Shown here: positions 7,254-9,519 of the stretch, in pieces | Layout of the letters: each line of letters begins with the position of its first letter | Numbering within the stretch: position 1 is the first letter of the stretch | From: JAWXBM01 sp964470455 | Lineage (GTDB): Bacteria; Pseudomonadota; Gammaproteobacteria; Xanthomonadales; SZUA-36 | Direction: 5' to 3' | DNA: 9,519 nt | Assembly (NCBI GenBank): GCA_964470455.1 | Contig: CAYYCX010000134.1 | Coordinates: 1 to 9,519 of the forward strand | Notes under the pieces: generated by a model | What the model was told of the DNA's origin: nothing | Databases searched by the model: none | Seen by the model: the letters and a program-made list of their open reading frames with translations, nothing else | Program-made: the position numbers and the translations under genes

Positions 7254-7292
7254 TGGTCCCGGACCACGAGTTCTGGCGGGCTGGAACGCCAG
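7254..7292. other. Two small stem-loops downstream of nhaR
   Basis: TGGTC-CCG-GACCA (7254-7266) and CTGGCG (7273-7278) with CGCCAG (7287-7292). They lie 60-100 bases after the nhaR stop. There is no following T-run, so they are at best poor intrinsic terminators; they may protect the 3' end of the message. Confidence 0.3.
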
Positions 7293-7302
7293 GGCGGAAT
7301 GG

Positions 7303-7332
7303 TTGACTATGACTAATGCCACGTGGTGGCAT
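7303..7332 (+). promoter_or_regulatory. Promoter-like region with palindromic operator candidate ahead of the DUF885 gene
   Basis: TTGACT (7303-7308) is a good -35 box, but the -10 18 bases on (TGGCAT) is poor. The perfect inverted repeat ATGCCACGTGGTGGCAT (7316-7332, 7-bp arms around GTG) covers the spacer and -10 position, as expected for a repressor site or an activator-dependent promoter. The DUF885 start lies 50 bases further on. Confidence 0.4.
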
Positions 7333-7381
7333 ATCACCATTCCATTATTCTTCTCCATGATTGACTGCCCGGAATGCACTC

Positions 7382-9205
7382 ATGAATTCACCTTCAAGCC
7401 TGACCCGATTACTCACCCCGCTGCTGGCCCTGTTGCTGCTGTCCGCGCCTGCCATGGCGCAGGACGAAGCTGGGATCGACAGTGCCACGGAACGCGGCAC
7501 CACGGCTGAAACCGCTGTTACTGAAGGGAGCGAGGATTGGGTGGCCGAGAGCAACCGGATCACCAAGGAGGTGATGTTGCGCCAGGCCGAGTTCACCCCG
7601 GAGCTGTTCTCCGGCCAGGGGATCAGCAGTGTAGATGGCGAGGTGTTTGACCTCGGGCCCAGGGTGTATGAGCGCAGCCAGAAGAACCTCCGCGGCATCA
7701 TCAAGGACCTCGAGGATCGCAAAAAAACCATTGAAGATCAGCGGGTTATGCAGGATGTCGAGATCCTCATCAAGTCCCTGCAGGAGCAGTACCACAGCAA
7801 CGAACTGGAGCGGCAGTACCTGCTGCCCTATTACGACCTGCCCGTGCTCATGTTCCAGAGCTTTCGCAGCATCCTCGACCCGCGCAATGACAAGGCGCGC
7901 TATCCCGCTGCGCTCGAGCGGCTGAAGAAATACAACGGCAAGGCCAAGGGCTATGAGCCGGTGACCGAACTGGCCATCGACCGCACCTGGGAGCGCTTTG
8001 ACGAACCCGGCCTGATCGGGCCTTACCAAGGGGAACTGGAAACCAACCTGGCGCGCCAGGAACAGCTCAGAGCCGGCCTCGAGCAGATTTTCAAGGACTC
8101 GGGCCTCACCGGTTATGAAAAAGACCTGGCTCTTCTGAACAAGCAGCTGGCCCGGTATTCCGACTGGCTGAAAAAGGAACTGCTGCCGCGCGCCCGCGAG
8201 GATCACCGGCTGCCGCGGGAGCTCTACGCTGACAACCTGAAGGGTTTCGGCGTGGACATTGAGCCGGAAGACCTGATCAAGCAGGCCCAGCTGGGTTTTG
8301 CCCAGATCCAGTTCCGCATGAAGGCCATTGCGCGCACGGTGGCGGCCGAGCGCGGCCTGGAAAACAGTGACTACCGCCATGTGATGGGCGTGCTGCAGAA
8401 GGAGCTGGTGCCGGAAGCCGAGCTGATGGACTACTACCTGGCGCGGCTGGGGGATATTGAAACCATTATCCGCGAGAATGACATCGTCAGCCTGCCGGAC
8501 CGCCCGGCGAAAATCCGCCATGCCACGGATGCGGAGTCCGCCGCCTCACCGGCCTCGTTCATGAGTCCGCCACAGCTGATCGGCAATACCGGCCAGTCGG
8601 GCGAATTCGTGCTGGTGTCGAAAAACCCCGGCGATACCAGCGGCGAGGCCATGACCGACTTCAGCAATGCGCCCGCCACCTGGGGCCTGATCGTCCACGA
8701 AGCCCGGCCGGGGCATGAGATGCAGTTTTCGGCCATGGTGGAAAGCGGCGTGTCGCTGGCACGTGCCATCTATGCCTTCAACAGCGCCAATGTGGAGGGC
8801 TGGGGCCTTTACTCCGAAGCCGTCATGATGCAGTACTTCACGCCGGAAGCCCAGCTGATGGGCCTGCGCAGCCTGCTGATGCGGGCCGCGCGCGCCTTCC
8901 TGGACCCGATGATCAACCTGGGGCAGATCAACGGCGAGCAGGCCCAGGCTTTCATGGAAGACGAAGTGGGCATTTCCGCGCCGCTGGCCAAGTCCGAAGT
9001 GGACCGCTACAGCTTTCGCGCGCCAGGCCAGGCCACTTCCTATTACTACGGTTACATGAACCTGATGTCGCTGCGCACCGAGGTGGAACTGCGCATGCGT
9101 GAGCGCTTCAACCAGCGCGAATACCACGACTTCCTGCTGAAGCAGGGCCTGCTGCCGCCGGACATCCTGCGCCAGGCGGTGCTGGAAAACTACATCGGCA
9201 GGTAG
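7382..9205 (+). CDS. Exported DUF885 family protein, predicted zinc metallopeptidase-like
   Basis: A 607-residue DUF885 (PF05960) protein. The ATG at 7382 is chosen over a TTG at 7361 because it opens straight into a signal peptide, MNSPSSLTRLLTPLLALLLL, with a probable cut after AMA (near residue 26), and GGAA lies seven bases ahead. The mature protein is mostly helical and charged, with a long helical region around residues 90-330. The key motif is HEARPGHEMQ at 439-448 (an HExxxGHE/Q zinc-site pattern), followed by a conserved EGWGLYSE at 472-479 likely to supply a further metal ligand. By analogy with metallopeptidases a periplasmic peptidase activity is inferred; the reaction of this family is not firmly known. 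It is monocistronic: its own promoter region precedes it, and its TAG stop lies inside a REP palindrome. Confidence 0.9.
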   Translation: MNSPSSLTRLLTPLLALLLLSAPAMAQDEAGIDSATERGTTAETAVTEGSEDWVAESNRITKEVMLRQAEFTPELFSGQGISSVDGEVFDLGPRVYERSQKNLRGIIKDLEDRKKTIEDQRVMQDVEILIKSLQEQYHSNELERQYLLPYYDLPVLMFQSFRSILDPRNDKARYPAALERLKKYNGKAKGYEPVTELAIDRTWERFDEPGLIGPYQGELETNLARQEQLRAGLEQIFKDSGLTGYEKDLALLNKQLARYSDWLKKELLPRAREDHRLPRELYADNLKGFGVDIEPEDLIKQAQLGFAQIQFRMKAIARTVAAERGLENSDYRHVMGVLQKELVPEAELMDYYLARLGDIETIIRENDIVSLPDRPAKIRHATDAESAASPASFMSPPQLIGNTGQSGEFVLVSKNPGDTSGEAMTDFSNAPATWGLIVHEARPGHEMQFSAMVESGVSLARAIYAFNSANVEGWGLYSEAVMMQYFTPEAQLMGLRSLLMRAARAFLDPMINLGQINGEQAQAFMEDEVGISAPLAKSEVDRYSFRAPGQATSYYYGYMNLMSLRTEVELRMRERFNQREYHDFLLKQGLLPPDILRQAVLENYIGR

Positions 9206-9224
9206 GAGGGGCTTCAGCCCCGAC
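9202..9224 (+). repeat. REP palindrome 1 (GTAG-headed)
   Basis: Begins GTAGGAGGGG and folds as GGGGC-TTCA-GCCCC followed by GAC. Bases 9203-9205 of its GTAG head are the TAG stop of the DUF885 gene. An identical copy lies at 9268-9290. Confidence 0.85.
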
Positions 9225-9233
9225 AGGTACAGG

Positions 9234-9256
9234 TTCGGCGCTAAAGCGCCTCCTAC
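9234..9256 (-). repeat. REP palindrome 2, inverted orientation
   Basis: Read on the minus strand it starts GTAGGAGGCGC and folds as GGCGC-TTTA-GCGCC. Compared with the flanking copies, both sides of the stem have changed together (GGGGC/GCCCC to GGCGC/GCGCC), which supports selection for the stem. Confidence 0.8.
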
Positions 9257-9267
9257 AGCTAGCGATG

Positions 9268-9290
9268 GTAGGAGGGGCTTCAGCCCCGAC
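9268..9290 (+). repeat. REP palindrome 3
   Basis: Identical over 23 bases to copy 1, same orientation. With the inverted copy between, this makes a BIME-like cluster of alternating REPs. Such units are moved by RAYT (TnpA-REP) enzymes; none is encoded here. They may also end or protect the DUF885 transcript. Confidence 0.85.
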
Positions 9291-9329
9291 ACCATCAAGA
9301 TAAAGCCAAAAAAATACCGCCACACCCCC

Positions 9330-9357
9330 TTCACTATTGCGCCGCATTGCATATACT
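9330..9357 (+). promoter_or_regulatory. Candidate sigma70 promoter for the gene starting at 9455
   Basis: TTCACT (9330-9335), a 16-base spacer and TATACT (9352-9357). The -10 box is close to consensus. Transcription would begin near 9364, giving a leader of about 90 bases. Confidence 0.45.
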
Positions 9358-9412
9358 TTGCACTCGGATCGGCATCGTTTTTGGCGCCGGTTTTTCACGA
9401 TTTTTAGCACCT

Positions 9413-9426
9413 CCTGCTTCGGCAGG
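9413..9426 (+). other. UUCG tetraloop hairpin in the leader of the last gene
   Basis: CCTGC-TTCG-GCAGG, a 5-bp stem closed by an extra-stable C(UUCG)G loop, ends 16 bases before the GGAG ribosome site. It could influence mRNA stability or ribosome access; it has no T-run after it. Confidence 0.45.
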
Positions 9427-9454
9427 TCGCGGCCCATACTCTGGAGCCTGATGC

Positions 9455-9519
9455 ATGAACCTGACCACTGAACGTTTCCGCCTTGATGGCACGGTCATTG
9501 ACTTTGACCTGGTAAGGAA
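9455..9519 (+). CDS. Start of an unidentified gene, cut by the window end
   Basis: The ATG at 9455 follows GGAG by eight bases and opens MNLTTERFRLDGTVIDFDLV. Only 21 complete codons are present. An ATG at 9451 in another frame stops after five codons, so 9455 is the start. I do not recognise the family from so few residues. A promoter candidate and leader hairpin upstream support it as a real gene. Confidence 0.6.
   Translation, partial: MNLTTERFRLDGTVIDFDLVR

Noticed and set aside
7409..8521. A 370-codon open frame on the minus strand within the DUF885 gene
   Set aside because: The plus-strand protein has a signal peptide and family motifs; the minus reading has no start context or recognisable domain.
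9202..9290. A CRISPR-like array of repeats
   Set aside because: The units alternate in orientation, have self-paired stems and irregular 9-11 base gaps; this is a REP/BIME pattern, not CRISPR.

Overview
The window is about 60% G+C with well-formed Shine-Dalgarno sites. It looks like a gammaproteobacterial chromosome segment. The support is a YgiQ-type radical SAM protein, a YccA-type Bax inhibitor-1 protein, an NhaR-type LysR regulator and GTAG-headed REP palindromes of the kind common in Xanthomonadales and pseudomonads. Several genes deal with sodium (a NaChBac-type channel, an SbtA bicarbonate/Na+ symporter, an NhaR-like regulator), which fits a marine or saline habitat. That habitat is an inference.

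Layout. At 1-2529 on the minus strand lies a two-gene unit: an exported metal-dependent amidohydrolase, whose stop overlaps the start of ygiQ by one base. YgiQ runs off the left edge. At 2530-2733 is a divergent control region with a perfect 14-bp palindrome on TTCGAA. At 2734-3892 a voltage-gated sodium channel gene is split by a 264-266 bp element with 31-bp inverted ends and two large internal hairpins. This is a MITE-like insertion, and its exact removal restores the channel frame. The stretch 3893-4314 is nearly empty, with one doubtful 60-residue minus-strand ORF. At 4315-4740 (minus) is a Bax inhibitor-1 gene missing about its last 80 residues, apparently through an in-frame deletion. 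The gap 4741-4970 is a second divergent control region, with another TTCGAA palindrome and a strong hairpin in the leader of sbtA.

At 4971-7192 (plus) are sbtA, sbtB and an nhaR-like regulator in a row: a predicted Na+-coupled bicarbonate importer, its PII-like regulator and a probable Na+/pH-responsive transcription factor. At 7382-9205 is a large exported DUF885 protein with a zinc-peptidase-like HEARPGHE motif. Its stop codon sits inside the first of three alternating REP palindromes (9202-9290). A new gene with its own promoter and leader hairpin begins at 9455 and is cut by the window end.

The most notable features are the highly structured MITE in the sodium channel gene, the sbtAB-nhaR sodium/bicarbonate module with its leader hairpin, and the cleanly shortened Bax inhibitor-1 gene. 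I saw no CRISPR array, tRNA, rRNA or transposase gene.
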